Shown here: positions 54,141-64,000 of the stretch, in pieces | How positions within the stretch are numbered: position 1 is the stretch's first letter | Layout of the letters: every line of letters starts with the position of its first letter | Source: Paraspadella gotoi | Taxonomy: Eukaryota; Chaetognatha | NCBI GenBank assembly: GCA_051294375.1 | Contig: CM119268.1 | Span: 13,275,770 to 13,339,769, forward strand | DNA: 64,000 nucleotides | Direction: 5' to 3' | Notes under the pieces: model-generated | Database searches by the model: none | What the model was told of the DNA's origin: nothing | What the model saw: only the letters and a program-made list of their open reading frames with translations | Translations under genes and position numbers: made by a program

Positions 54141-54966
54141 TATTAAAAATAAAGATCATGTAACTTCGTGAGGACGACGCTAGGCTCACCTAAAACTTAG
54201 TCGAGCTTCATCTCGAAAAAAATTCGAATGTAATCGAAGAAACTTTTTCGTCTTCGTGAATGCGATGAGATGAAAAACAAAAATCAGGGATAAGTAGGTC
54301 AAGACATTCTCGATGGGAGAACGGGGCAAGAAGGAGCGAGTTGGCTTGCAGGGGGGAGGGAGAGGTTATCTGGCTTAGGAGGAGCGAAGTTTATATGAGG
54401 GTAACTGCTGTGAATTGACAAGAAGACAATCATCGCTATTGTTCTAGGATGGTGCAGGGAGAATTTCGGTGATCCTGGGTGAAAAATGAATTTATTGTTG
54501 CGGAAGAAAACAAAGAAGATTAAAAATATATAGGTGTTTAAAAAACGAGGACTTATACGAATGCAAATTATTAAGAGAGATTGCGGTCAAGTGGATGTAC
54601 TAGATGTCGGTTGAAGAATTTCGAAAAGTCACTGTGGGTTTGAGACTGGATACTGTCTTCTTTATTCATAGTGAACCGGATTTCGTGATAAAGATTTTCT
54701 GTTTGCGGTTAAGCGACCCAGATTTCTTTTTTGGGGGAGCGGTGATCTTTCTCTCTTTTTTTTTGTGAGGTTTAGCGAAAAAAAAGCGGTAACCTTTGTG
54801 ATCGGCGTGATTCGAGTTTTTCTCGATCCTCACCCGAACCGCACTCGACGGTTGGGTGTGAATCGAGTCACGCAAACATCGTGACAGACGCCACAAGAAA
54901 CAATAAAAACCCTAAAGAGTCATTCTGAACTTAGACAAGAAAAAAACGAAAAAACAAATACGGACG

Positions 54967-55009
54967 AAGAGAGAGAGAGAGAGAAGGAGAAAGAGGAGAG
55001 GAGAGAGAC

Positions 55010-55049
<40 letters not shown>

Positions 55050-55070
55050 GAGGAGAGAGAGAGAGAGAGA
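54967..55070. repeat. Interrupted (GA)n
   Basis: GA units with several breaks. Confidence 0.9.
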
Positions 55071-55591
55071 GCGATCATTTTATTGGCTTAGCGTAAGCAT
55101 AGTTGCCAAAACTGTTTATCTCTCAAGTTTATCAAAAGTCTAACGATTTATCACTCGTGAATGAGATACCAAAGCGGCTTGAAAACTTTTTTAATTTACA
55201 TATAGTAATTATATTTTTTTAAACTAAAGATCTAAAAAAACTCGAATTTTGTTTGATAAGTGAGAGAGAGTGATAATTGAGAGATAGAGAGAGAGACAGA
55301 AAGAATGTCGTTTGACAAATTTAATTTCATTTTACTTCATTAATATGAGTTCGTCTTGAACGCGTTTTATATTGAGCAAAAAATTTAAAAAAAAACATAA
55401 TGTCTCTCATTAGAAATTCTGGATCCCGCAGAAAAAATATATAAATTAAATTAAGGCAGAATTTTTTTACAACCGATCGGCTGAAATCGATCGGCTCATC
55501 GAACGTTTGTGTCACAATTATTTTACTATCGTTATAATTTATCGTTAGTAGTCTTTGGATTAATTGCCAGTCCGTACTGTGAAGTAGTATT

Positions 55592-55597
<6 letters not shown>

Positions 55598-55666
<69 letters not shown>

Positions 55667-55668
55667 AC
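55598..55668. repeat. (GA)n microsatellite
   Basis: About 30 GA units then GAAA breaks. Confidence 0.92.
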
Positions 55669-56024
55669 AATGACTTTCGTCGATTAATGAAATTAGAAAA
55701 GAAGAATAGGAAAAAAAAATTGACGCGTTGTCCTTTTGTTTTCGATGTCTCTTTTTTTATCGGGTCATCGACTGGGCGTGACGCTCGATTTAATCCGCCG
55801 AAAAATAACGGACGAGTTTCGGTGGGAAAAAAATCTTTACATTCCTGCGATCATTGAATGGATGAGTAGCCAAGTAAAAAGTGTCTCTCTTAGCTTGTGA
55901 AGGATAGTGAACGAGTTTCAATGACTTTTAACTAAACTAATTGGATGAAAAGTATTTCGGGTTTTTTGAATTCCGCATTTGAATAATCATTTGTAATACT
56001 TTTAATGTTTTACTTTCTTAACAG

Positions 56025-56199
56025 TGACCATTTCTTTCGCAATGTCCCTGTGACCAATTTGATATTCGTTGTTCCTCCGAGGTGTAGGAGATTAGTGCGG
56101 ATTAAATGGCAAATAACATTGACTATTGAGGACCCATATAGGACCAGGAACCTGTCTCGGGTCTTGCCAATGGTCCCGTTGACGGGTCTTATTGTATGA
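56025..56199 (+). CDS. Weak exon candidate ending in a stop
   Basis: The acceptor TTTCTTAACAG at 56014-56024 is followed by an open frame containing NVPVTNLIFVVPPRCRRLVR and IKWQITLTIEDPYRTRNLSR, with a stop at 56197. Composition is balanced and not repeat-driven. No upstream exon was identified. Confidence 0.3.
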
Positions 56200-56499
56200 A
56201 GACAACAATGAAAACTATAAAAAAATACATTTAGAGGTTATATTAAGAAAGCCATAGGGAAGTAAAATCGATAGGAAGTTTATCGTTAAAAGTTGAAACG
56301 GTGAGACAATTTTTACAGTTAAATGGTGAAGCGTGAAAACCCAACAGGAAAAGTAAGAGCAATTTCAAAGACCACATGTTAGCCAAGATAATGTAGGAGG
56401 AAATGAGTAATCTTAATCTCATACAGGTTTCATGCTATTTGGGATTCTTTGTTTCAACTTTCAACATCAAGATTCTTTTTTTCTAACCTTTCATTCTTT

Positions 56500-56502
56500 A
56501 TT

Positions 56503-56594
<92 letters not shown>

Positions 56595-56596
56595 TC
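56500..56596. repeat. (CTTT)n tetranucleotide repeat
   Basis: About 24 CTTT units, the same motif as at 12851-12955. Confidence 0.95.
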
Positions 56597-56727
56597 CTTC
56601 CTGTTTTCTCTTTTTTCTTTCTCTTTTTTCAACTTTCTTTATCAGGTGCTCAGGGGTACAAGTGAGCTTTCGAATTCGTGTTGAAGCTGAAAATCAACTC
56701 GAGAAAAAAAAAGTTTTCGGGGGAGAA

Positions 56728-56728
56728 A

Positions 56729-56760
<32 letters not shown>
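56728..56760. repeat. (GTC)n repeat
   Basis: Eleven GTC/TCG units. Confidence 0.9.
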
Positions 56761-56896
56761 GCATCCCTTGTAAAAACAAGTAATTCCTCACCTCTTTCTC
56801 GCTTCGTGTTTTGCCAAAATTTCTTCTCATTCTCCCTTCACTATTACTCTTTTCTCACCCGTGGCGATGAACGACGACCCCGGTTCGTCTTTTACT

Positions 56897-56921
56897 NNNN
56901 NNNNNNNNNNNNNNNNNNNNN
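56897..56921. other. 25-N assembly gap
   Basis: The sequence to its right (from about 57.2 kb) is noisy and repeats material found again at 61.7-63.6 kb. Confidence 0.99.
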
Positions 56922-56998
56922 ATCTTGAGTCCGACTCAGATTATAATTTGAGTCTTTTTATTTCCGAATTTTAAGTCTCACCCATTTTTCGCCGCAGG

Positions 56999-57117
56999 AA
57001 TTTCAAATAGCTGGCGTTGGAGTCGTGTCTCGTGTCCTTTTCCTCGTGTACTTCATTTTGCTCTCTTGCTACTCCGTCCCTCTTGTGCAATCACTGACGA
57101 TGAGCGGGATGATTTGG
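56999..57117 (+). CDS. Possible exon with a membrane segment, TM4-like
   Basis: After CGCCGCAG the frame is open and reads EFQIAGVGVVSRVLFLVYFI, then LLSCYSVPLVQSLTMSGMIW, before a possible donor near 57118. The hydrophobic run is long enough to span a membrane. The spacing SR-x-x-F-x-x-x-F and a Tyr about 14 residues after the Ser resemble the fourth membrane helix of Cys-loop ligand-gated channels (known pattern SRxxFPxxFxxFNxxYW), but the Pro and Asn are missing and the flanking charge is absent. Chance similarity is quite possible. Confidence 0.22.
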
Positions 57118-57699
57118 TGGGTAAATAGAAGTGGGTATGGTAGGGGTTTGGCGGGGGAAACTCGATAGAATTTGAACGAAAAATCACATTGCGGGCAGAA
57201 TGATGGCCGCCTTATTTAGTGCGTTTGAAAATTTTAAGCGTCATGTCGTCAACAAAGTCTGAGGCAGATTTGATTCGTGAATGATTTTTAGAGAGAAAGG
57301 AAGACAGAATGACCCCGAGACGAACTCGGAGAGAGGAAGACAAGGGGGACTGAATCCGAAAGAGAGCCAAGAAGGAAAAGAGAAAGGAAGGAGAAAAGGG
57401 ACGAGGGCAATGAGAGAGAGGCGAAACAAAAAAAGAGAAAGAGAAGAGCAAAGAGATACGTATCATAAAGATGACATACAATACACATCAATTTACAGAA
57501 AGGACGCCCAGAGAAGCCACCCCCAAAATAGGGCAATTCAAGTAAGCCAAAGAAAAGATGAGAGACAGAAAGGATAACAGCCAAAAAAGAGAGACAGAGA
57601 AGGCTGAAGTAGGAAGGAGAAGCACAAACAAGATAAATTGTGTAAAACTAGAAAAACAAAACAAGAATCAATATAGGGCAAACATTCATCATTTGAGCG

Positions 57700-57945
57700 T
57701 ACTATACACCCAGAGGCGTATAAATCAATGACCTCAAATATAAATTACTGTAGAGACAAGTCAGTTATAAATAAAAGCCAAATTGAAGAATTTTACAGTC
57801 AAAATTTTTAAGACGGCCAAAATTCCGGGCACATATTTCAGGAGCCTAATAAGACATATATCTGACGGCCTTCACGTTCGAAATTTAACCCGAGTGCTAA
57901 AGCGAACAGTAATGGGAAAACAATTATTCCTGGCGGCGAAAAAAT
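57700..57945 (+). repeat. Third, noisy copy of the segment at 61965-62160
   Basis: GAAGAATTTTACAGTCAAAA and GGGCACATATTTCAGG are shared in the same orientation as 62027-62090. The reverse complement is at about 60495-60720. Confidence 0.8.
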
Positions 57946-58029
57946 GATGCGCCAAATTTCTTAACTATTGGCTTTCTATTGAGGTTCTAAATAGACCGAT
58001 CAGTTGACCCCTACGGCGCGGCCCCTACA

Positions 58030-61000
58030 CCAATCACTCACTGCATGACTGCGTCCCTCCTTCACACTCATCTCTTCTTTCTCCTATAACCACTTTCTTT
58101 AGCAAATAAAATCGAGTCGGGGGGAAAAGCACTAAAATACGAGATCTTCGCTCCCCGCTAGAGATAATCACTGTTGACGAATAAAAAAAAAAAAAAGTAG
58201 TAGAACGCTCTCGTCTCTCTATAGACCACATGTGCGAAGAAAAACAAAATGGGCCTCTAGGGAGAAGAAATTTTTGTAAGGTTTTTAACAACGTAATTAT
58301 TAATTATTAAAAAGCTAGTTCTTACTCAGAGGGATGATTCCGAAAATTTATTCGAATCAGATATTCCGAGTTAGGATATATCAAACTAGAATCCCTAAAA
58401 GAAAAAATTTTCGGTTAAACGGCATGTACTGTTTTTTTTCCTAGTTACTAAGCTTATTCTTATTAAATACATTCCAAGACAAAGAAATAAATGACTTAGA
58501 ACTTCCTCAAATAGAGAGGCGTTCTTCAATAACTGGTCCCGAAAAGTGTTCCCCGTCCTTCATCGAAAGCGAAAAACTCAGGATCGCGGATCGAGATAAG
58601 CATAAATTAAGGCAGGAACGAGATTCCAAAGGTAAAGTCGTCGTCGTATCGTCGTCGTCTTCGTCGTCGTCGCCATCCATCGCTTCGTCGTTCATCGTCG
58701 TCGGCGTCCTTTTCGAGTGAGGTCGTGCGTTTGTCGTCCTTGCCTAATCGTCGTCATCTTCGCGTCGGTCGTAAAAAGTAAATTTTGCGAATACGAATAA
58801 TCGAAATCCCGGATTTTTTTTGTTCAAAAAAACTAGAATGAAAAAGAATTAAGCACGTAGTTAAAATAAGCTGAGAAGGTAGCGTAGTTGTCGTCGGTGC
58901 GTCGTCGTCGTCAGTTTCCTCGAGAACAGACAGGTGGAGAACCGCAAGAGCGATCGCAATTAAATATGCTTGTCATGTCAAAGTTGAAAATAGTTGTTTG
59001 TCAAACGATTTTTGGTTAAATTCTTTAATATCTTTTCTCCTCTGTCTCCGATCTTGATCCACAACTTTTGCCTCCCGTGAAATGTTTGTAATTGTTTACT
59101 GCCGCCTGATAAACAGAGAGATAATCGATCGTAATGAGATAGCTCTACCGCGACTTACAAGGTTGGGTCCGGTGTGTGTATCCAATACAGTCTCTCTGCT
59201 CATATCTTCTCTGATCCTCCTGCGTCATACTTGCTCTATTACTCTCTCTCTCTTCTATACATGACCTTTGCATAGCTGCGGGAATAGAGAGAGGATACAC
59301 TTCCCATGCTCTCTACTGACTACTCTCCTGATCTTCTCCCTAGGCTCGCAGATCTCTGCTCGCACTAGTTCCTCGCCCCATGCCGCGGAGTCCTCCTTCT
59401 CTACTTTCTAGTCTGTCTCGTCTCGGCATACAACACATCCAAACATTTTTTCAACGAATATTGAAGGTTTCAGTAAACATTCGGGCGGGCATCTGATTGA
59501 CCTTCCAGTGTTAAGCAGCGGTGTGTCGTTTACCAACGAATATTTTTATATATGAGTACCTCTCCTACCGTCCGACTGGGGGGTATGTAGTTTTCTTAGT
59601 TTATATGTCTGTAAACGACACCCTGGGGGCTCCTGAATGGCAAGCCTGCAAAGGTCAAAACAGATGCCCCCGCCGCCGGCCGCCCCCGCCCCCCCCGAAT
59701 TCTGATGTTTTACTCATCCTCCAGTCCAGGTCGACAAAATGAACTTGGTGTGTGTGTGAGAGACGAGACGGAGCGAGAGAGATGAAAGCGGAGAGAGGGA
59801 CGAGAGGAGGTTCTCACGTCCTCTCTCTCTCACACACACAAAGTTCGAGTATGTCGAGTATTTTTTTTCCTGGCCAAAGATGAAGAGGGGGAGAGGTGTA
59901 TTAAAGCGGAAAGTTTTTGTTGGTTGTAAACAAATCGGCGGAGCAAGGAGGGCGAGCGGGCAGGCAAGGCTGGGGCAGCACAGGAGGGCAGGGCGGGGGA
60001 GGGAAGGGCGCGGCATCGACTAGATTTGACCTTTGTGGTCCATGTAAAGCAGGTTGTCGTTTACCAACGAAATACTTTATTTGACCGACCTCTCTCTGTC
60101 TCTATCTCTCTCTTTCCCCTTGCCAGGCACGCAAGGAGCATTCTTGACGTCGGACTTAACCCCTTCAATTCTCCTTGCAGCGACACAAATTTTTCAGGGA
60201 TCAAAACAAAACTCGCACCTTATGCTAATGAGATTTAGAGAGATAAGGCAAAACCAGAAGGGGAAAGACGACGCCGAAAAACGTAATTTGCACTTAATAT
60301 ATAGAAGAAATTTTTTTTTCCTCTGGGCACAGAGACAGAGAGAGCAGAGAGAGACGAAGACGGCGGCACAGAGAGGAGAGAATGATAGAGATAGAGAGAC
60401 GAGAAGGATGACGAGAGTGAGACGAAGGTTGGCCCCCTTAGGTCACGTATCGTTAGCCCAAGCAAGGCCAAAATTAATTGGCCTTCTTTCCCAGATAACT
60501 TGTTCCCATTACTTTACACGTCTGGTAAAATTGTCGAACGAAGCTCACGTCATATATGTCTTTGTAGAACTCCTGAAAAATCAAGGTCTGTTGCCCGAAA
60601 TTCTTTTTTGGTCCGTCTTAAAAAATTTTTGACTTGTAAATATTCTTCAATTGCTTTTTATTTCTTTTGGTCTCCAAGTAATCTATTTGTCCATATTTAT
60701 TTCGCCTCTGTGGTAGATCAGAATTGCAATGATATATTTGTGTTTCTATATTGTTTTTTTTCAGTGTTTTACATATTTGTACACCTCTTCTTTTCTCATC
60801 TTACTTTCTATTCCTTATGTCTTCTCTTTCTTATCTTTCTTTTTTTCCATTCTTTCTTCTCTCCGGCTTGGATCATCGCTCCCGTCTTTCTCCATCGGGA
60901 TGTCCACTAGAAAAACGCGCCCACTGTGACGATTGAACAATCGCTTTAATTTTCAGCCAAAAATGAGTGAGGAAAAAGGAAATTAAGCAAACTTTGAAAG

Positions 61001-61030
61001 ACGAATAGAAACATAAGAGATAAAAAAGAA
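58030..61030 (+). repeat. Left (noisy) arm of a second inverted repeat
   Basis: Reverse complement of 61690-63580. Landmarks are AACTGGTCCCGAAAAGTGTTCC near 58533 versus GGGACCAGTTATTGAAGAACG near 63155, ACTGTTTTTTTTCC near 58430 versus 63250, and TTTACCAACGAAATACTTTATT near 60060 versus 62525. It is longer than the right arm because of a roughly 870-bp segment (about 59170-60040) opposite the 10-N gap at 62587. Confidence 0.9.
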
Positions 61031-61689
61031 AGAAAGAGAAAGAAAAGAAAGAGACAAGAAAAAAAGAAGAAAAGAATAGAAAAAGAAAAAAAAAAAGAGA
61101 CAAGAAGAGAACGCCGAGCAAACCACACAACAAAAAAATTAATCCCACTTTCGATACAATAACATCGAAGCGGTGCTACGAAATCGAGAATAAACAGACA
61201 AATGAGATAAAGAATATCGAGAAAAGGAGATAAAGAAGAATAATAGTACGATACCAGACATATAAGGAAAAAGAAAAAGAGCGACAGCGAAGTCAGAACT
61301 GAGGACCGAAGACCCAAACCCCGAAAAACAAAAAAGAAAAGAAAGAAAGAAAGAAGGAAAGAAAGAAAGAAATAAACAAAAAGACTAGCCAGAAACATAG
61401 AAATTTACCATTAAGGGAAACATTGAAAATATACATTAAAAAAGTAGAAAGAGAAATATGAAGATGAGAAAAAAAGTGTTTGAAAAGAGATCGACTTCAT
61501 AAATGTTTAAAAACTTTGTAGAGCCCTGGGGAAAAAGGTGATGACGGGAGATTGAAATAAACAGAAAGAAGAAAGAAAAAGAAAAAAAGAAAAGAGAAGA
61601 AAAAAGAAAGAGAAGCAAAAGAAAAGAAAGAAAGAAAGAAAGAAAGCAAAAGAAAGGGTGTTAAGTAGAGAAAGAGCAACGGTGCTCGG
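61031..61689. repeat. Purine-rich spacer between the arms
   Basis: GAAA-rich DNA with GAAAGAAA runs at 61020-61110, 61335-61375 and 61560-61660. No gene; all long frames are Phe/Leu/Ser or Lys/Glu noise. Confidence 0.7.
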
Positions 61690-62213
61690 TGTTCTTTCTT
61701 TCTTTATTTCTTTCTCTTTCAAAGTTTTATTTTCCTTTTTCCTCCTCATTTTTGCTGAAAATTAAGCGTCATCGTCACAGTGGGCGTTTTCTAGGTGAAG
61801 ACATCCCGCATGGAGAAGACGGGAGGATGATCCAAACCGAAAGAAAGAAAGAAGGAAAAAAAAGAAAGAAAGAAAGACATAAGGAAAAGAAAGAAAGATA
61901 AAAAGAGAGTGATAAAAAATGGTAAACATGAAAAAAAAATAAGAAAACAAATTATCATTGCAATTACTACCCAGAGGCGAAATAAATAATGACAAAAATT
62001 ACTTGAGACAAAAAATAAAAGCAATTGAAGAATTTTACAGTCAAAAATTTTTAAGACGGCCAAAAATTCGGGCACATATTTCAGGGAGCCTAAAAGACAT
62101 ATATGACGCCTTCGTTCGAATTTTACCGAGTGTAAAGTAATGGAAAACAATTATCTGGGAAAAAGGCCAATTAATTTGGCCTTTCTTGGCTAACGATAGT
62201 GACCTAGGGGCCA

Positions 62214-62214
<1 letters not shown>

Positions 62215-62285
<71 letters not shown>

Positions 62286-62292
62286 TCTCTGC
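62215..62292. repeat. (CT)n microsatellite
   Basis: CT units with three TTCT breaks. In the other arm the same position is a degraded GA tract near 60330-60420. Confidence 0.92.
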
Positions 62293-62586
62293 CCCAGAGG
62301 AAAAAAAAATTCTTCTATATATTAATGCAAATTACGTTCTTTCGGCCGTCGTCTTCCTTCTGGTTTTGCCTATCTCTCTAAATCTCATTAGCATATGCGA
62401 GTTTTGATCCCTAAAAATTTGTGTCGCTGCAAGGAGATTGAAGGGGTTAAGTCGACGGTCAAGAATCTCTTGCGTGCCTGGCAAGGGGAAAGAGAGAGAT
62501 AGAGACAGAGAGAGTCGGTCAAATAAAGTATTCGTTGGTAAACGACACCTGCTAATGGAAGGTCAAATCAGATGCCGCCGATGTTT

Positions 62587-62596
62587 NNNNNNNNNN
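62587..62596. other. 10-N assembly gap
   Basis: The opposite arm suggests several hundred bases are missing here. Confidence 0.99.
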
Positions 62597-62887
62597 CAAC
62601 GGGACCACCTGTAAGTCGGCGGTAGAGCTTCTCATTACCGATCGATTATCTCTCGTTTATCAGCGGCAGAAAATACAAAATCGGGGCTCGATCGAGACAG
62701 AGAAAAATATTAAAGAATTCCAAAATCGTGACAACAACTATTTCAACTTTGACATCGCATATTTAATTCGCTCTTCGGTTCTCCACCTGTCTGTCTCGGG
62801 AAACGACGACGACGACGCCGACAACGACGACGACTACGTCATTCCACTTATTTAATCACGTGCTTAATTCTTTTCATTCTAGTTTTT

Positions 62888-63118
62888 TTGACAAAAAAAA
62901 ATCGTCGATTTGTTATTCCAAAAATTACTTTTTACGACGACGCCGAAGATGACGACGATGGCAAGGACGACAAAGACGACCTCACCGAAAAGGACGCCGA
63001 CGACGATGACGACGAAGACGATGACGACGACGACGAAGACGACGACGATGACGACGACGACTTTACCTTTGGAATCTCGTTCCTCCTTAATTTATGCTTA
63101 TCTCGATCGCGATCCTGA
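62888..63118 (+). CDS. Acidic Asp-rich ORF over a GAY repeat (doubtful)
   Basis: The frame opens MTKKNRRFVIPKITFYDDAE, then runs through about 45 residues of Asp with Lys/Glu/Thr, and stops at 63118. The repeat explains most of the open frame. The non-repeat start could be real exon sequence. The inverted copy near 58640-58760 is frame-broken. Similar in kind to the acidic ORF at 1778. Confidence 0.22.
   Translation: MTKKNRRFVIPKITFYDDAEDDDDGKDDKDDLTEKDADDDDDEDDDDDDEDDDDDDDDFTFGISFLLNLCLSRSRS
62937..63062. repeat. Degenerate (GAC/GAT)n repeat
   Basis: Almost all triplets are GAY, with a few AAG, GAA and GCC. Confidence 0.9.
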
Positions 63119-63744
63119 GTTTTCGCTTCGATGAAGGACGGGGAACATTTTTCGGGACCAGTTATTGAAGAACGCCTTCTATTAGAAGTTCTAATCATTT
63201 ATTTCTTTGTCTGGAATGATTAATTAAGAATAAGTTAGTCTAAAAAAAAAACAGTACATGCGTTTAACCGAAATTTTTTCTTTTAGGGATTCTAGTTTTG
63301 AAATCCTACTCGGAAATCTGATTCCGAATAATTTTCGAATCATCCCTCGAGTAAAATAGCTTTTAATAATTAATAATTACGTTGTAAAAACTACAAAAAT
63401 TCTTTCTCTTCCTCGCACCCATTGGCTTTGACGGCGTTCTACTACTTTTTTTTTTTTTTTATTCTCAAACATTGATTATCTCTAGCGGGTGACGAAGATA
63501 CTCGTTTTTAGTCGCTTTTCCCCCCCGACTCATTTTATTTCTAAAAGTGGTAGGAATGTTGAGGGAGCGCTCTCTGATGATTGTGAGGCGGGACGTGCCA
63601 AATTTGGACATGAATCGTCAGTAATAACGACTAAAGACTAAGGAGTTATCTGTTTGCTGTTTTCATTTTTACGTTATTGTAATGCCATTTTGGGGGGTGG
63701 TTTCTGGGGCGTTTTTTGATTGAATGTGTATTTATGTCAATTTA

Positions 63745-63747
<3 letters not shown>

Positions 63748-63828
<81 letters not shown>
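63748..63828. repeat. (CT)n microsatellite
   Basis: CT tract with one TTCT break. Confidence 0.93.
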
Positions 63829-63830
<2 letters not shown>

Positions 63831-63949
63831 GTTAACTAATTTTCCCATTGGCGCCTCAATTCTGACCCATTTTTTTCTTCAATTTTCGAATTCCCCCCCC
63901 AAACCCCTCCCTACCCCCTTCTTCCACCCTCACCCCCCGCTTCCTTCAG

Positions 63950-64000
63950 GGACGCGCTGAGGGACGGAGTCAAAGGAGCAAAAAGCCCGGGAAACACGCC
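63950..64000 (+). CDS. Start of an exon leaving the window
   Basis: A long pyrimidine tract ends in TTCCTTCAG at 63941-63949. Two frames stay open to the window edge. One reads DALRDGVKGAKSPGNT, which recalls the DALTPAKSPR of the exon at 38377. Too short to identify. It may belong to the gene with the Ser/Pro-rich exons at 48.4-50.4 kb. Confidence 0.45.

Larger units (their letters stand above)
54141..55990. other. No gene seen; GA tracts
   Basis: GA-rich blocks at 54967-55070 and 55598-55668. Open frames here are short and without splice support. Confidence 0.5.
61690..63580 (-). repeat. Right (cleaner) arm of the second inverted repeat
   Basis: Counterpart of 58030-61030 in reverse complement. 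It contains CT tracts (62215-62292) and the Asp-coding GAC region. Confidence 0.9.

Noticed and set aside
60946-61398. Long Phe/Leu-rich minus-strand frame suggestive of a membrane protein
   Set aside because: It is the complement of a GAAA-rich spacer. The composition is explained by the repeat.

Overview
The window is nuclear DNA of an invertebrate animal. It has spliced genes with GT-AG introns, pyrimidine-rich TTTCAG-type acceptors, GC-rich coding exons set in AT-rich introns, and a very large load of (CT)n/(GA)n microsatellites. Ecdysozoa, perhaps an arthropod, is my guess; no marker in the window fixes the species. All the well-supported genes read on the + strand. I could not assign any of them to a named family with confidence, so gene symbols are left empty.

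Layout. (1) 1-1.75 kb: last two exons of a Ser/Thr-rich protein, with a poly(A) signal at 1725-1730. (2) 1.78-7.8 kb: a small acidic ORF that may be a first exon, a possible minus-strand exon near 5 kb, a short candidate first coding exon at 5973-6033, and many microsatellites. (3) 8.8-22.0 kb: a giant imperfect inverted repeat around a 25-N gap. One arm carries a 665-bp MITE-like element with an 8-bp target duplication; the other arm has the exact empty site. (4) 23-25.5 kb: purine-rich satellite-like DNA and a 480-bp direct duplication across a 10-N gap. (5) 26.3-37.4 kb: a direct duplication of 5-6 kb across a 25-N gap. The first copy is longer and full of indels; the second holds readable exons. 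(6) 33.3-47.8 kb: the main gene, at least 27 exons and about 2,000 codons. It encodes a low-complexity, Gln/His/Ser-rich, partly coiled-coil protein whose splice phases agree almost throughout. (7) 48.4-50.5 kb: two more in-frame exons rich in Ser/Pro, either the 3' end of the same gene or a separate gene. (8) 50.5-57 kb: mostly intronic or intergenic DNA, one minus-strand exon candidate and several weak exon candidates. (9) 57.0-63.6 kb: another foldback, with a noisy arm and a cleaner arm. (10) 63.95 kb: start of an exon that leaves the window.

The gaps fall into two sizes, 10 N and 25 N, plus one of 245 N. The 25-N gaps sit beside noisy duplicated sequence. This pattern suggests long-read gap filling of a short-read scaffold, so I treat most of the large repeats as assembly or haplotype artefacts until tested. 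The empty/occupied MITE site suggests that the two arms of the 8.8-22.0 kb palindrome come from two haplotypes.

The most interesting biology is the long unrecognised scaffold-like gene, the polymorphic foldback MITE family with at least two insertions here, and a minisatellite that duplicates a splice donor in frame.
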